A DNA stretch of 64,000 nt from Pyrenochaeta sp. MPI-SDFR-AT-0127 (Eukaryota > Ascomycota > Dothideomycetes > Pleosporales > Cucurbitariaceae): the NCBI GenBank assembly GCA_020747015.1, contig JAGTJM010000004.1, positions 310,001 through 374,000 on the forward strand, given 5' to 3'. Below are positions 1-10,968 of the stretch, piece after piece. Position 1 is the first letter of the stretch, and each line of letters begins with the position of its first letter. The notes beneath the pieces are model-generated. The model was given only the letters and a program-made list of their open reading frames with translations. It was not told the origin of the DNA and ran no database searches. Both the position numbers and the translations under genes were made by a program.

Positions 1-826
1 GCGCGGGGGCACTATGAGCGATTTCTGAAGCTCTTAGATTCGTATGATCTGCTTGGCAAGGCGGATGCAAAGCTCTTCGAAACGTACACCGAAGATAAGA
101 ACAACTTCTCGACAGCAAGCATGCGGGATGCCGCGGCAAGGCGTGACGCCAAGATTACAAGATTTCGAGAGGAGAAAGAGCTGAAAAGGAAACTTGAGGT
201 AACGTCGCGCCTTTTTTGCTTTTAGTGACGAAACGGAAGCTAACTTACGCGAGTAGTTTCTTCAACAAAACCCCAAGCTTGCGGAGCAGGATGAGCAAGT
301 GGTCCGAGAGTTACATCTGACAGACCTAGCGTTCAGGGTTCATCAAACTTTCCAGTCCTTGGAGTCTATGGCCCAGGAACTCCATATCATCTCGCTAGCG
401 CCACCCGCGCCCCCACAGGGGCAATCTGGCCCCACGCCAGATGGTCGTCAGGACGGGAGAGACAAGGACAACTACAGTGAACGCCTCGATGGGCAAGTAG
501 CTGGGCTCAGGTATTCTGGGCCAATCTTGAGCAGCGACGGAAAACCCATGCGTCCGTTCACGCTACTGGATAGTAGACAAACACTGACGAAGAATGTTTT
601 CCGCCCCGATCATAGTCTTCCAACCATGACGATTGATGAGTATCTCGAAGAGGAGAAGCGAAGAGGCGGCATAATTGAAGGGGGCGGCCCACAGTCCGAG
701 ATTCGACCTGAAGTTGACGAGGACGATCTTGCCCTTGCTGACGAAGAGACAATGAAGCAACGTGCATGGGACGAGTACGTAGAGGCAAACCCCAAGGGCT
801 CTGGCAATACATTGAACAGAGGATAA
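1..826 (+). CDS. TAP42: TAP42-like PP2A regulatory subunit (5' partial)
   Basis: C-terminal 255 residues of a TAP42/alpha4 family protein; the start lies left of the window. In the family this protein binds the catalytic subunits of PP2A-type phosphatases and links them to TOR signalling in the cytoplasm. Exon 1..198 ends in GAG, a 58-bp intron runs 199-256 (gtaacg..gagtag), and the last exon runs 257-826 with phase kept. The exon pair gives a helical segment (HYERFLKLLDSYDLL), then the family signature RELHLTDLAFRVHQTFQSLE and MAQELHIISLAPP. The tail carries KPMRPFTLLDSRQ and LPTMTIDEYLEEEKRRGG, typical of the family C-terminus, followed by an acidic stretch. The family call is strong. Only the N-terminal part of the phosphatase-binding helical domain is missing. 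Confidence 0.93.
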
Positions 827-947
827 GCGGGAGGCATCGTTGTTGTCAGATACCCTATAGAGCAATTCTTGTGCTTACGATTGTCGCAACCATCTATGAT
901 GCACAGCAACTAGTGAGTTCGTTGCCCATTCTTGTCCGTGACTAGAA

Positions 948-1901
948 CTATTGCAGTTCTCCTATCCTCTCTGGTGCTAGCTCAGGCCATTTCTCTGTGA
1001 TCAGCGCAAACAGTGCTTCGGATAGCACGTTATAGCCCTTTACATCCAGATGCAATCCATCAGTGAACCATCCCTTCCCAAACGACTTGGCTCCTATAAG
1101 CCCACAACCCGGGCCCATCTCTTCATCCAAGCCCTCTCCACTTCCATCTTCATTCAGCCTTGCATCAACAAGCCTTCTCCATAGATTCAACCCTACGACC
1201 CGTCCCGTCTCCTCATACTCCCCAGCAATCTGCATGACTCCTTCCGCATACCTCTTCTTGCTCATATACGTCTTGTATATTGGTCCTTCCTTCTTCCACC
1301 AATTTGAGTCCTCGACCTGCTCTTCCGTCATGCCAGGATCTTTTGCAGGCGCTTGACGGCTGATTGGCGGGGGCGTGATGAGCACAATCTTTGTGTTTGC
1401 CATGGCGTCTTGGGTGAGAATTGTTTCCACGAAGCCGCGGATGTTTGCTTCAAATTTGACCCAAGGGACGTACTCAGAGTCCCCGATTATGGCGGCGTCG
1501 TTTGCACCGACGAAGATGGTGAAGAGGAGCGTGGGTGGGAAACCGTCTGTTGTTGCGCGATGAATGATGCGGTCAAAGTCACTTTTTAACATTGTTGAAG
1601 TGTAGCTACATACTGGTATCAATATCTGCATGTTACGCTTGTATGCCTTGGATGTATATGTACCCTGCCTGACCTGTTCCTCGAAGTCAGCATTTACACA
1701 ACAATCAACAAGCAAGTTTTGGGAAGCACTATCGTCGGCATTCAAAGTTCCAGAAACAGTACCTTCGTTCAAAATATTGGCCTTTCCTGCATACTTCTTT
1801 TCGAGAAACCAACCAAAGCCTTCCGTTTTTTCACTGAAGCTCCATTCTGTCAAGGATGCGCCGAAAAGGACAAACTCTGGAAGCGCTGTCGAGGACGTCA
1901 T
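948..1901 (-). CDS. SGNH/GDSL esterase, isoamyl acetate hydrolase type
   Basis: Predicted ester hydrolase of the SGNH superfamily, closest in pattern to IAH1-type isoamyl acetate-hydrolysing esterases. Block I is FGASLTEW (nucleophile Ser16, with Ala in place of the Asp of GDS). Block III is VGANDA at about residues 81-86. Block V is DGLHLD with Asp231 and His234. The start is taken at 1901 (MTSSTALPEF); an in-frame ATG at 1922 adds seven residues. The open frame is continuous, but residues between NE and YTSTMLKSDFDRII do not look like the family. Removing 1762-1613 (gtactg..ataccag, 150 bp, a multiple of three) joins the conserved parts in phase and gives 267 residues. No signal peptide is seen, so it is probably intracellular. 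Function is confident, the splice moderate. Confidence 0.85.
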   Translation of the reverse strand: MTSSTALPEFVLFGASLTEWSFSEKTEGFGWFLEKKYAGKANILNEGTVSGTLNADDSASQNLLVDCCVNADFEEQVRQGTYTSKAYKRNMQILIPVCSYTSTMLKSDFDRIIHRATTDGFPPTLLFTIFVGANDAAIIGDSEYVPWVKFEANIRGFVETILTQDAMANTKIVLITPPPISRQAPAKDPGMTEEQVEDSNWWKKEGPIYKTYMSKKRYAEGVMQIAGEYEETGRVVGLNLWRRLVDARLNEDGSGEGLDEEMGPGCGLIGAKSFGKGWFTDGLHLDVKGYNVLSEALFALITEKWPELAPERIGELQ

Positions 1902-2399
1902 GGCTGTGATGTAGTATTTCAATGTGTTAAGCTGCTGAATCTGGAATTAGGACCATTTGAGATGCGTTGGATCAATATTCGAAGTGCTTGCAACAAGAGG
2001 TGTGAGGCAGCAGCAGTGGCTGCCTAACCAGATCGGATCAAGAAGGCGCGCTAATGCGGCATGTGTGTAACCAAAGACATCCACAGACCTTTTACTTGAA
2101 CGCATAGTTATCTGTTATTTTATTCTTATCGAGGCATTCTGAAATGTACGATAGTAAGGAGCTGCTCGAAATGTAGTGCTCGAAACTCCACAAAGCGGTC
2201 ATGATGACCTCATTCTGCCGTCGACATATACACTCGTCATTCGTTGATATTTATGAGAATGAGTGTCCAAAGTCAGAGAGTGCCCGTATTCAACAGGCCT
2301 CAGTATAAAGACTTTGAATTCGCGGATGAACGCTTTGAATCTACTTGTTCTCAACTCCTAAACAACTCAAGACTAGCTCCCAAGCATCATCACCTCAAG

Positions 2400-2747
2400 A
2401 TGGCCTACTCCAGACTCTGCGCTTTTCAGCGTCTACCCGTGAAGACTACCATTCGGCCTTTTAGTGCCTCAACCATCCACTCTAAACGAATGGGAGATAA
2501 CCCGTCGTCCAATTTCCCGGACCCGTCAGAAAATTCCTCCGCAGCACCAAACCGCACAGTCCGCTTTGATACACAGAACAACGACACTCAATCAAGCGCC
2601 TCAATCGAGGAGCACAAAAGCGGAGACGATCACCCAGCAAAACAACCGGATTTCCAGGCGGAGCCGACGCGAAGTACGGGCATTGGTGGTGCTTCGGAGG
2701 TGAAGGGTGGCAAGGAAGGGCTTGGAGAGAGAGGCGACAAGCAGTAG
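2400..2747 (+). CDS. small protein with likely mitochondrial presequence
   Basis: A 115-residue protein starting at MAYSRLCAFQ. The first 30 residues are rich in Arg, Ser and Ala with no acidic residue and end near RPFSASTIHSKR, the pattern of a mitochondrial targeting peptide with a cleavage motif. The rest is polar and low in hydrophobic residues (PSSNFPDPSENSS.., KQPDFQAEPTRSTGIGG, EVKGGKEGLGERGDKQ), so it is probably disordered. The closing motif GG..EVKGGKEGLG resembles small conserved fungal proteins of unknown function, from memory only. The open frame extends upstream to 2244, but the ATG at 2400 follows a typical CACCTCAAG leader. No function is assigned. Confidence 0.6.
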   Translation: MAYSRLCAFQRLPVKTTIRPFSASTIHSKRMGDNPSSNFPDPSENSSAAPNRTVRFDTQNNDTQSSASIEEHKSGDDHPAKQPDFQAEPTRSTGIGGASEVKGGKEGLGERGDKQ

Positions 2748-5111
2748 AAAGAAAGACTCGGAAGAGACAGGAAGATCACGCCAAGACCAATGAGTCTGTG
2801 GTGACTATGTTGTTAACTTCAATTGAAACCATTCTGTTCCTAGGCTGAATGAAGTTCATGTATCGATATCCTAAAAAGGGCGAAGTGAGACCCGTACCTG
2901 AGCGGTACCTGCAGTCGCTTATCCTCTATCGGCTCCGGATATTCAAGATTGATGCGTCGGAGCTTTCTCGCGGCTTACAGGCAACCTTTAACCGGTCTCA
3001 CGACATCGTTTGCAACGGTAAGGCTTGTGATCTGCCAGTGATTCACGACTAGGGTGATTTTCCCGGTCATCAAGACCCACTGGAGAAGAGTAGACACAGC
3101 GAGTGGCCGTGAAGCGTCGCATGAAATGTCTCGTGTGAACTTAGCTGTACTCTGATGCTGGACCTAGCAACCTGCAAAGTAAGCGAAGAGCATTGACACT
3201 TTAAAAAGATAAGGGATATTGTCTTCCGTCGACCCTTTTCCAAAGTCTTGGACGGCCCCTGCTAGCAGACTTGTATGCGGAAGAATTGTCATGCCATCTG
3301 CGTGAGGTACATATAACGGTCGGCTGTTATACTTGACTCGCCCGTGTCGGGATGGCATACGGTTACCTAAAACGGTCTGTCGCTTCATTGGGCGACGGAT
3401 AACCCGCCTTCAAATTCTTTGCGCATACGCTGAAACATTGTTTCTGGTACTCCGGGGTATTCCAGACTAGGTTGAAAAGAAGAGTAGTTTCACACTGGTG
3501 GCGTCCGGTATCAAGGTGGTCGGGAATGTCACAAAGTTTGACCCCATCATCGACATAAAATGTGATAAGACCGTGATGAACTCGCCCCGGAACTCCGCGG
3601 GCACGGGATAGCCTACCCATCAAAACATTCGATGAAACACAAAGGCGAGATCCCTCCGACGCGAGCTAAGAGGAAAGAGAGTATGCAGGTAGGCGGCAGA
3701 GCTCTAAACTTTACCGTGCTCCCGGTGTCGGTGATTCGCGACAGACTGGCGTTATGTTCTTACGGCGCATTCCGTGTCTCTTTCAGTACACGCCCGACTG
3801 GGCGAATGGGTGCTTTCGGTTTCCAGTCAGGAGCAGTCTAGCGGTTCAAGCGATGTGCTGACAGGAGGAGGGACATGACGCGCAAAGCTCTCTCTGATCA
3901 TGCTACTAGAGATAGTCGCGTTGTGGGATTAGAGGCACATGTGAATGACAAGGGTGGGATTGCATGCTGAGCCGGGGAATTTTGGTATTGGACTATGACC
4001 CGAGAGAGAGAGATAACGGCGTGGCTGAGACACAGGTGATTCCAGGCACGGGACAGCGATGTTTGGTCAACATGGAAGATGATCAAAGGCTGTGAACAGG
4101 AACCGACAAGAGCACAGTGAGTGCCCTTTGCAGTCGAGGGGCTCTTTGAGATATTGGGATCCTTCCACATATTGCGCAAGGTTGCAGTAACAACCGCTGG
4201 AGCGATCCGTGGGGCATGGGCACGGCCGCGAAGGTCGTGATAGAAAGCGGCCCGATCAGGTAAGGCTTGCTTTTGAGCATTGCTGTCCCAGACTAGCACA
4301 GCCAGAAGTGCTATGCCAACGGCTGACTGCACCCATAAGCGTGGTGGAGATGTTGCTCAACCAGGGAGAGCGTCTTGGTACTAAGATTTCTCGAGCCCAG
4401 CAGATCCATGGTGGCTGTAGGCTGGGGGGAAAGGGGGGCATCAGGACCGTCTCGCACCACAGCAGTCTGTTCTCTGGGCACGGACGTGTAGTTGTTGATA
4501 GGGCGTTGAAGGTTAGCAAAAAGAATGGCAGAAAGGGAGCCCGGCGGCGCAGAGAGGGGGGGCCTACGCCAGGGGGTTGCGGTCAAAAGCAACGTGCCTT
4601 CCCGCCGTTAGTGGTGGCTTTGGCGCAAGTGCGCACGGTTGCTCTTCCGCGGCTTGGCAACTCGCCTCGGCCAGCGTCACGGGCATCCTGGTCACTCCAG
4701 CGCAGCCCACCATTTTGGGCGCCGGCAGTACGACCTGGATTCCTTTTGGCGCGACTTCTGGGGTGAGAAATAGCGCCTCAGCACGTCTGAGGAGATGCCG
4801 CCACAAAAGCACGATGAAGTCTGAATCCTGTGCCATATGGACATTCTGCCGTCGCTGTCCCTCGTCCATAGCCACCCCACGCAGTTCCACCGTCATAAGC
4901 TTTGGTACTCTCACGCCCGCCCTGCCATAAGCAGTGACATGCCGAACATCCCAAGCACCTTGGAGACGCTTTTGTACCTGCCGTGTTGGGCTCTACGCTG
5001 CACGTAGTCTACGTACAGTCACCGTGAATATCCTAAAGCTGTGCCGGATAGCCCGCCAATGACAACTGCAACATATCTAGAGCAACTGGACGTGGAGATA
5101 TATGCTACATC
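2748..5111. other. gene-poor stretch, no supportable gene
   Basis: No open frame here shows a recognisable family or a convincing splice structure. Bases 4200-4950 are GC-rich, so overlapping frames stay open on both strands (the longest is 185 codons, 4209-4766 +). None has the composition or motifs of a known protein. A (GA)6 microsatellite lies near 4002-4014. A relic of a mobile element is possible, but I see no terminal repeats or transposase motif. Confidence 0.4.
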
Positions 5112-8100
5112 ATGTCAGGGTAAGCTGGAGGAGCTCTCGCTCACATCTGGTGCCACAAAGGCACAAGAGGTTGCCATACAAGTTTTCTGACACGATCTTT
5201 CAGGTCTATGCGAGAGTCCATCAAGGCTCTCAATGCCACCTTTGCCGCCATCGCCGTTCCTTATCCTCTGCCTGATGAGCTTCGCACAACGATAGAAGCT
5301 TTCCTTGACCGCTATGACGACATCGACGATCACGACTCTCAGCGCTTCCACGAGGACCTTCATGCCTTGTACCTCCGGCACGTTGCGCGATGTGAAGAGA
5401 AGCATGGCGCCTTCCTTTCTGCGCTTCGGCTGCTACGGCCAGCAATTACCGGAGAAACGCGCTTGACTACATGGTGGAACCTAGTGCTGAGACCTACAAT
5501 CGATGGAACAGGGCACAAGAGACCTGCGATCAACGACGCGAGAGAATTCATTCAGAGCATACTGGTTTACGATGCTGAAGCGGATCGGGATGGGGAGCAT
5601 GCGCGCCTGTCATCTCTCTTCACGAAGAAGATACTGGATGCTTACCTTGCAAGGACGAACGTTCCGTCCTCAGCAGAGGACAAAATGTCTTCGGAGAACG
5701 AGTTCGTGGCACATGAGCTGGAGTCAATCTTAGTGACATTTGGCTGCAAAATGCCCAAGGTGAGCACTCAAATTCACGTACATGACAAGTAGTTAATGCA
5801 GAAAGGCGCTTCTTCTCGCACTGGACGAGCTCTTTGTCCAAAGGCAATATCGCATTCAAGCGTTAAATTTGCTTAGCGCTTTTGTGCGCCTTCAGCCGCC
5901 GCACCTCCATCTGGTGCTCGAAACCCCTCTCATTCAACACCTGGAGAAGTGTCTACTTATCGATACCTCATCGACCGTTATCGAGCTAGCTCTTGTTGTC
6001 CTCATCATGTTTCTACCCCACATCTGTGGGGCTTTGACATCTGATCATCACCTTCAGAAGCTGTTTCTCGTGTATACAAGGGTCCTGTGCTGGGACAAAT
6101 TGGGGAGCGCCGAAGACTCCAGGTCAAATTATGACCAAGGTGCAGGTGAAGGGAGCGATGAGGATGATGTAGAGGACGACGAATCCGAGCAAGGTTGGGA
6201 ACAGGTGCAATCATCTATGGACTATCCGGACTCGTCACCGCCAACGCTCATGCATTACTATACTTTCCTCTATGGCTTGTTCCCATTGAACTTCATGAGC
6301 TTCATCCGAAAACCAAGAAAGTATCTCAAGTCGCTCAACTTCCCAGGCGCGCGTGATTTCGATCTGGATCAGGACCTTGTCCATAGCCGGACTGAGCCGT
6401 ATCGAAGAGTTCATTTGCTGCATCCGAACATGTTCACTACCACAATCGAAGACGAGCTGAGCGAGAATAGGTGGCTGAAGAGCGATCCCGCAGACGTAGT
6501 CACAGAGTGCATGGACCTATGTGTAGGTGTGTCCTCCACTCTCCACGATCCTGGACCACCGCCAACCACAAAATTACCACCTTTACCAGAAGTACATGCG
6601 CAATTTGTTCTAGATGATGATGGTACTACCGCGAACGGTTCAAATGACAGTTGGAGGAACACACAGTCAACAGTGTACGTTCACTCGGGGGACACTCCGG
6701 AAGTTCCGGAAACTTTCGAAATACCACCAAGATCCAAGTCGGTCAAGTCAATCAAGTCCAACCAATCTGCAACATCTCCATTACTGAAAGGTCGCGATGT
6801 GATGGACTCACCAACGCTACCACCCGCAAAAGACAGCAAGAAGCAAGATGTGCTCGATGCCTTTGTGGTTACTCCTCAACAATTCGTGACGCTGCAGCCG
6901 AGTCTTGATAGCTTTGTACAGTCTGTAGCTGGAACAAACCCGCCCGCTCACACCGATTTCCAGAACCAGACCGTGGCATCTTTGCAAAGAGAGATTATGT
7001 TGCTTCGAAACGACTTGAATTTTGAACGCTACCTGAAGCTACAGCATTTATCTCACATTGGCCAACTTCAGCGGAAACATATCAAGGAGGCGACAGCAGA
7101 CGCTGAAACCCAGAATCTGATCCACACCAACAGGACCTTGAAAGCAAGGCTTACCAAAGCAAACGAGCTTTATGCCCAGCTTAAAAAGGAAACACTTACA
7201 AGCCGAAGCCAGTCGAAGAAATGGGAAACCGACTTGAGCACCAAAGTCAAATCGTACAAAGAAAGCGAGAAAGCGTGGCACAGTGATGAAGGTAGCTTAC
7301 GCTTCGAGTTGCAGCGGACCCAGTCTGACTACGAGCACCTCAAAAAGATCGTAGAGAGGGCAGAATCGGAACAACTCAAGGCTAAGCAAAGGACCAAAGC
7401 ACTCGAATACGAACTTGAGGATTACGGCAACGTCCAACGTGAGCTTGAAGCTGCGCAAGAAAAGATCTTAACATATGACGATCAGAAGAAAGAGCTTCAC
7501 ACGCTGATGCAAGAGCGGAATGAACTACGTAACGACTTGGAAATTGCCAATATGCGGCTGAACAGTCGAGAGCAAGAACGCGAACGCTCAATCAAAGCTT
7601 ACGAACGTCGGATCCTGGAGCTTGAAACACGACTGCAGATGGCTGAGAGAAATTTAGGCAAGCCAGGGCAGCTTCCTTCTTCCGTTCAGCAAATGCTCGA
7701 CTCAGCCCTTGCCGCGAGCAATGCCAAACTGCAATCATTGAAAAAGACACATTACCGCCTACTCGAGCAACACACGGAATTACAGATGAAGTATCACGAT
7801 CTTGAGGGCGAACAGCACGCAAGTTTGGGTCATTTGTACAGCCAGGAAAAATCCGGCCATCTTGATTTTGGGCAAACGCGTGTCAGTCGCAGTTCCAGCG
7901 TACGCCAAGGAAACAACTACAATTCGAGGTATCTTCCTCCACTTTCTACAGAGATAGGTTCTAGCGAAGATCGGGATCATCATCCAGAGTACCGTTCACC
8001 AGACTTGGTGAGCAGTCCTACCTCATCCGCGTCACCAGCCCGACCTGCGCGGATCGACCAGTTGCAGGCCCAGAGACCACAAAGGTCTCAAACAACACCC

Positions 8101-8463
8101 TTACCATATCCTGGCTTTGGCGGTGGCTATGGACCAAACTTCTCTGCGGCTTACGATGCCTCGCTCAACAACGAGTACCAAGCTCAGAAGTCAGGCAGTG
8201 CTCTTCAGTCCAGCAGCAAGAGCAGCTTTTCGGTTGACACTGACGGCAGCACTGGTAAGGAGAAGAAAGAAAAGGTAGAGGCGAAATCGGAGGTTCGGGT
8301 TTTTGGTCGTGGTGTGTATCTCGAGTTACGTTCATGTATTACTTCGGGCTAACAAGCAGCAGGTGGCGCACAGAACATCGGGAAGAAAGTCAAAGACAAG
8401 GACCAAAAGAAGCCTGGATCTTCCAAGACAGGAGGCTTCCGCGGTTTGAAGGGTATCATGTAG
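5112..8463 (+). CDS. TSC1: hamartin-like tuberous sclerosis 1 protein
   Basis: Fungal hamartin (TSC1), about 1057 residues, the partner that stabilises TSC2, the GTPase-activating protein for Rheb upstream of TOR. Exons are 5112-5119, 5204-5759, 5806-8311 and 8360-8463, and phases close. The first coding exon is only 8 bp (ATG TCA GG). The N-terminal third is helical with the hamartin core (ALLLALDELFVQRQYRIQAL, then IMFLPHI and YTRVLCWDK). The middle is acidic and Ser/Pro-rich. Residues around 7000-7850 form a long coiled coil opening with LQREIMLLRNDLNFERYLK, as in hamartin. The C-terminus is Ser/Pro/Gln-rich and ends in a basic GAQNIGKKVK tail with GGFRGLKGIM. Intron 2 is best closed at the aaag acceptor (5805), because the first cag is out of phase. 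Confidence 0.92.
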
Positions 8464-9842
8464 TCCAATCGAACCGTCGGCCTGTTTCCAAATATGTCGC
8501 GGAGCCACATTTACGCCACCGATACGAGGTGCATATTCAGATCGCACTCGTCGGCATCTCATTGATGCATGTACATCTGATCAACTGTCTGACCAACAAC
8601 AGCCGGCTGCACCCACGTCACACATGATCTTGAATCGATGGCTTCATGAATTATCTTACCGTCAATCTGGCAGTACATATTGAAGGGGGCCCAATACATC
8701 ATCAGGCTTCTCGTTCGTCGGGTTTCTTTTATCGATATCGGGACTATCACGAGGCTTGCGGCGTTTAAAAGTATGAGAACATTGCGATATTGCATGCGGT
8801 GGATACTTTTTGTCTGGGGCTAACAATTAGCCATTTTCCCTGCGTGCTCTTGCGCTACGACGTTACTTAGTGTATGTACTTCATCTTGATACCTTAACTA
8901 TCTTTCTATTCGCTGTTGTACTTCAATTGCCGGTTTCTAGTGTGCATATACATCACGTTCATTATTGACAACTGACTGAAGTGTACTCGACCCCAGTCCT
9001 GCATGTTTGTAACGAATGTTCGTACGTGCGCTAATGCAGTCATATTCCAGACAGTTTTTAACACTGGTCCGCACGAGTTATCATTGGCGAAGCCGACTGA
9101 GACATCACATCACATATATGTTTCTTTCAGCATTGTCCAGTTTTCTCGCGTAGCTAATTGCAGCATCGGAACATGGATGTACCAGACTTTGGAAAGTCAG
9201 GCTACTGCAAGTGGCATCAGATCCGGACAAGCATGTGGCGCATCACCTTTACTTTTTCCCACCCTCCAACCCCTGGCCCCTGGGGTGCCTGAGCCTCGCT
9301 AACCGACTCAGCACCCTGCTGCCCTGCATATCCCACCCTTATTCTCGCCTTGCCCACGGCTATCATCCGCATGTGCATGGCGTGGGGCAGAAACTCAAGG
9401 TAGACATATCTGTTTACGTAGGATTGTGACATTCGCCTAGACCAGTTTCCAATAAGGTGAATTTGGGTATCATCAGGAATAAATGCAATCGCAGGCCTTA
9501 AAAAGGACCGAGAATCAAGATGCACCGCATACGGCATTATTTGAGCAACACCGGCTCCAACGACAACGTTCAATAGTGGCCGGAAAGAGCCCGATGATAT
9601 CATCTCACACGAGTACTCGATGCAAATCCAATGCCGCTGTCACATCTTGCTGCCGGGTGGTCTATGCACGGACATTGCAAGGTACTCCTGCAGCGAAAAA
9701 TGGGGGAGAACGACTGGAGGGACATGGCATCCGACGGCCCTTCTTATGAAACGTACCCATTTGAAACTCCATGAAACTTTGTTTACATTCCTATATTAGA
9801 CTATATCAAAGAACGACATCTTTATTGGCTTAATCATATGTT
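8464..9842. other. intergenic, no supportable gene
   Basis: Nothing recognisable on either strand. A 128-codon frame on the minus strand (9217-9603) has no family resemblance I can defend. Composition is near average, with some AT-rich patches towards 8750-8950. Confidence 0.4.
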
Positions 9843-10347
9843 TCAACCCTCGATGCAAGCACACTGTCTTACCCAACATTTATCACACAGCGTCGCGTCT
9901 CCGCCATTTATGCAATACACGCAAGAGAGTATCTTCATGCAAACTTGGTCGATCACTTTGCATCTAACCTCTCTGGACGTCTCCTGCATCCTCTCGCCGA
10001 ATGCACTGAACATCTCCGGAGCATTGAAGTATTGTCGCATGTCGCAATACTGACCGGAGAAGATCTTCTGCTGATCTCTCGCGTGCCGAGGGCCCGCGTG
10101 TCTGGCATTTTGGATAGCGTGCTACAAACGGCTACATCGAACGATGGGGCGCGCGGAAAGGCGGATGTGCCGAATCTGTGCAGTCAGCGAAGCGAGCTCG
10201 AAGCTGAGAGAAGGGGGATGAAGAGATCAGCACAATGCACAACTTTGTACATCTATGTTTTGGATACCGAGTAAGGCTGCCCCAACAAGAATCGCAGATT
10301 ATGAAAAAGAGCAAAAACGACGGCTTGCAGGTTCGAACAAGAGGCAT
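9843..10347 (-). CDS. candidate small secreted cysteine-rich protein
   Basis: Proposed two-exon gene of about 112 residues. Exon 1 (10347-10268) encodes a short N-terminus and a hydrophobic core (MPLVRTCKPSFLLFFIICDS) that reads as a signal peptide. A donor gtatcc at 10267 and an acceptor ccag ending at 10102 join it in phase to exon 2. Exon 2 carries eight cysteines in its last 41 residues, spaced C-x5-C-x5-C-x2-C-x8-C-x2-C-x4-C-x-C, plus one in GQYCDM. I recognise no family. Secretion, cysteine density and a gene-poor setting fit an effector-like protein, but that is inference. A different acceptor (ctgactgcacag) would open another frame that reaches a stop after about 75 codons, so the model needs transcript support. 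Confidence 0.35.
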
Positions 10348-10968
10348 TCTTCTGCTGCACAATGCTGATGCCTTACCATATATGTCTTGGCATTTCCAAA
10401 AAAGGAAAGGATGCACGCAGGCATGATTGTGCGCCTTGCGACGACGAAAGAATTTGTATCTGTATGTAGAGCGACTTTCCTACTCGGCATGGAAAATTAA
10501 TTCCATTATAAAGTTGGAAATTGGCCTTGGAGAGACTGAAGTAGCACAGCTTGTGAGACAGCGTGGCGTTGTGGTGTTAAGCTACATGAAGGGCGCAGGG
10601 CGCGAAGTTGATGCCTAGGATGCAAACTAGGTTGTATGGTCAACTACGCAGAATATTCTAGGGCTTTCTACACGTAGAGAGAGGGGAGGGAAGTAGTCGT
10701 ATAGTGCACCGCAGCCACGAACTATGCTCATCATTATTCTAAGCAAGATTGTGTAATCCAAGTAGCCACTATTACTTTAAAGAAGTTCTCTGGTGTACCA
10801 TCATCTCCTCACTATAGAACCATCCGCTGTGTCCATTTCCCTCTTGAATACTATCCACATCTCATTGCCCTTTCTTTTCCAGATTTCCAAGTAGAGCATT
10901 CCTGGCTTTGCAATGATACTCGTGCAGGCTCCCGATAGTCCTTGTCGGCTCGTACGAATTTCTGAATC
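10348..10968. other. intergenic, no gene seen
   Basis: No supportable coding region. It lies upstream of the candidate secreted protein and downstream of the next minus-strand gene, so it probably holds the promoter of one and the 3' region of the other. Confidence 0.4.

Noticed and set aside
3898..4332. Minus-strand frame beginning with a signal-like hydrophobic stretch
   Set aside because: The apparent start is GTG, not ATG. No supported upstream exon and no recognisable domain.
4209..4766. 185-codon plus-strand frame
   Set aside because: GC-rich DNA with all frames open; Arg/Gly-rich composition, no family motif, no splice logic.
9217..9603. 128-codon minus-strand frame
   Set aside because: A faint resemblance to recombinase-like text could not be supported by catalytic residues, repeats or flanks.
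10327..10345. B-box-like ggttcgaac
   Set aside because: No A box or clover-leaf partners upstream, and it lies in the proposed signal-peptide exon on the other strand.
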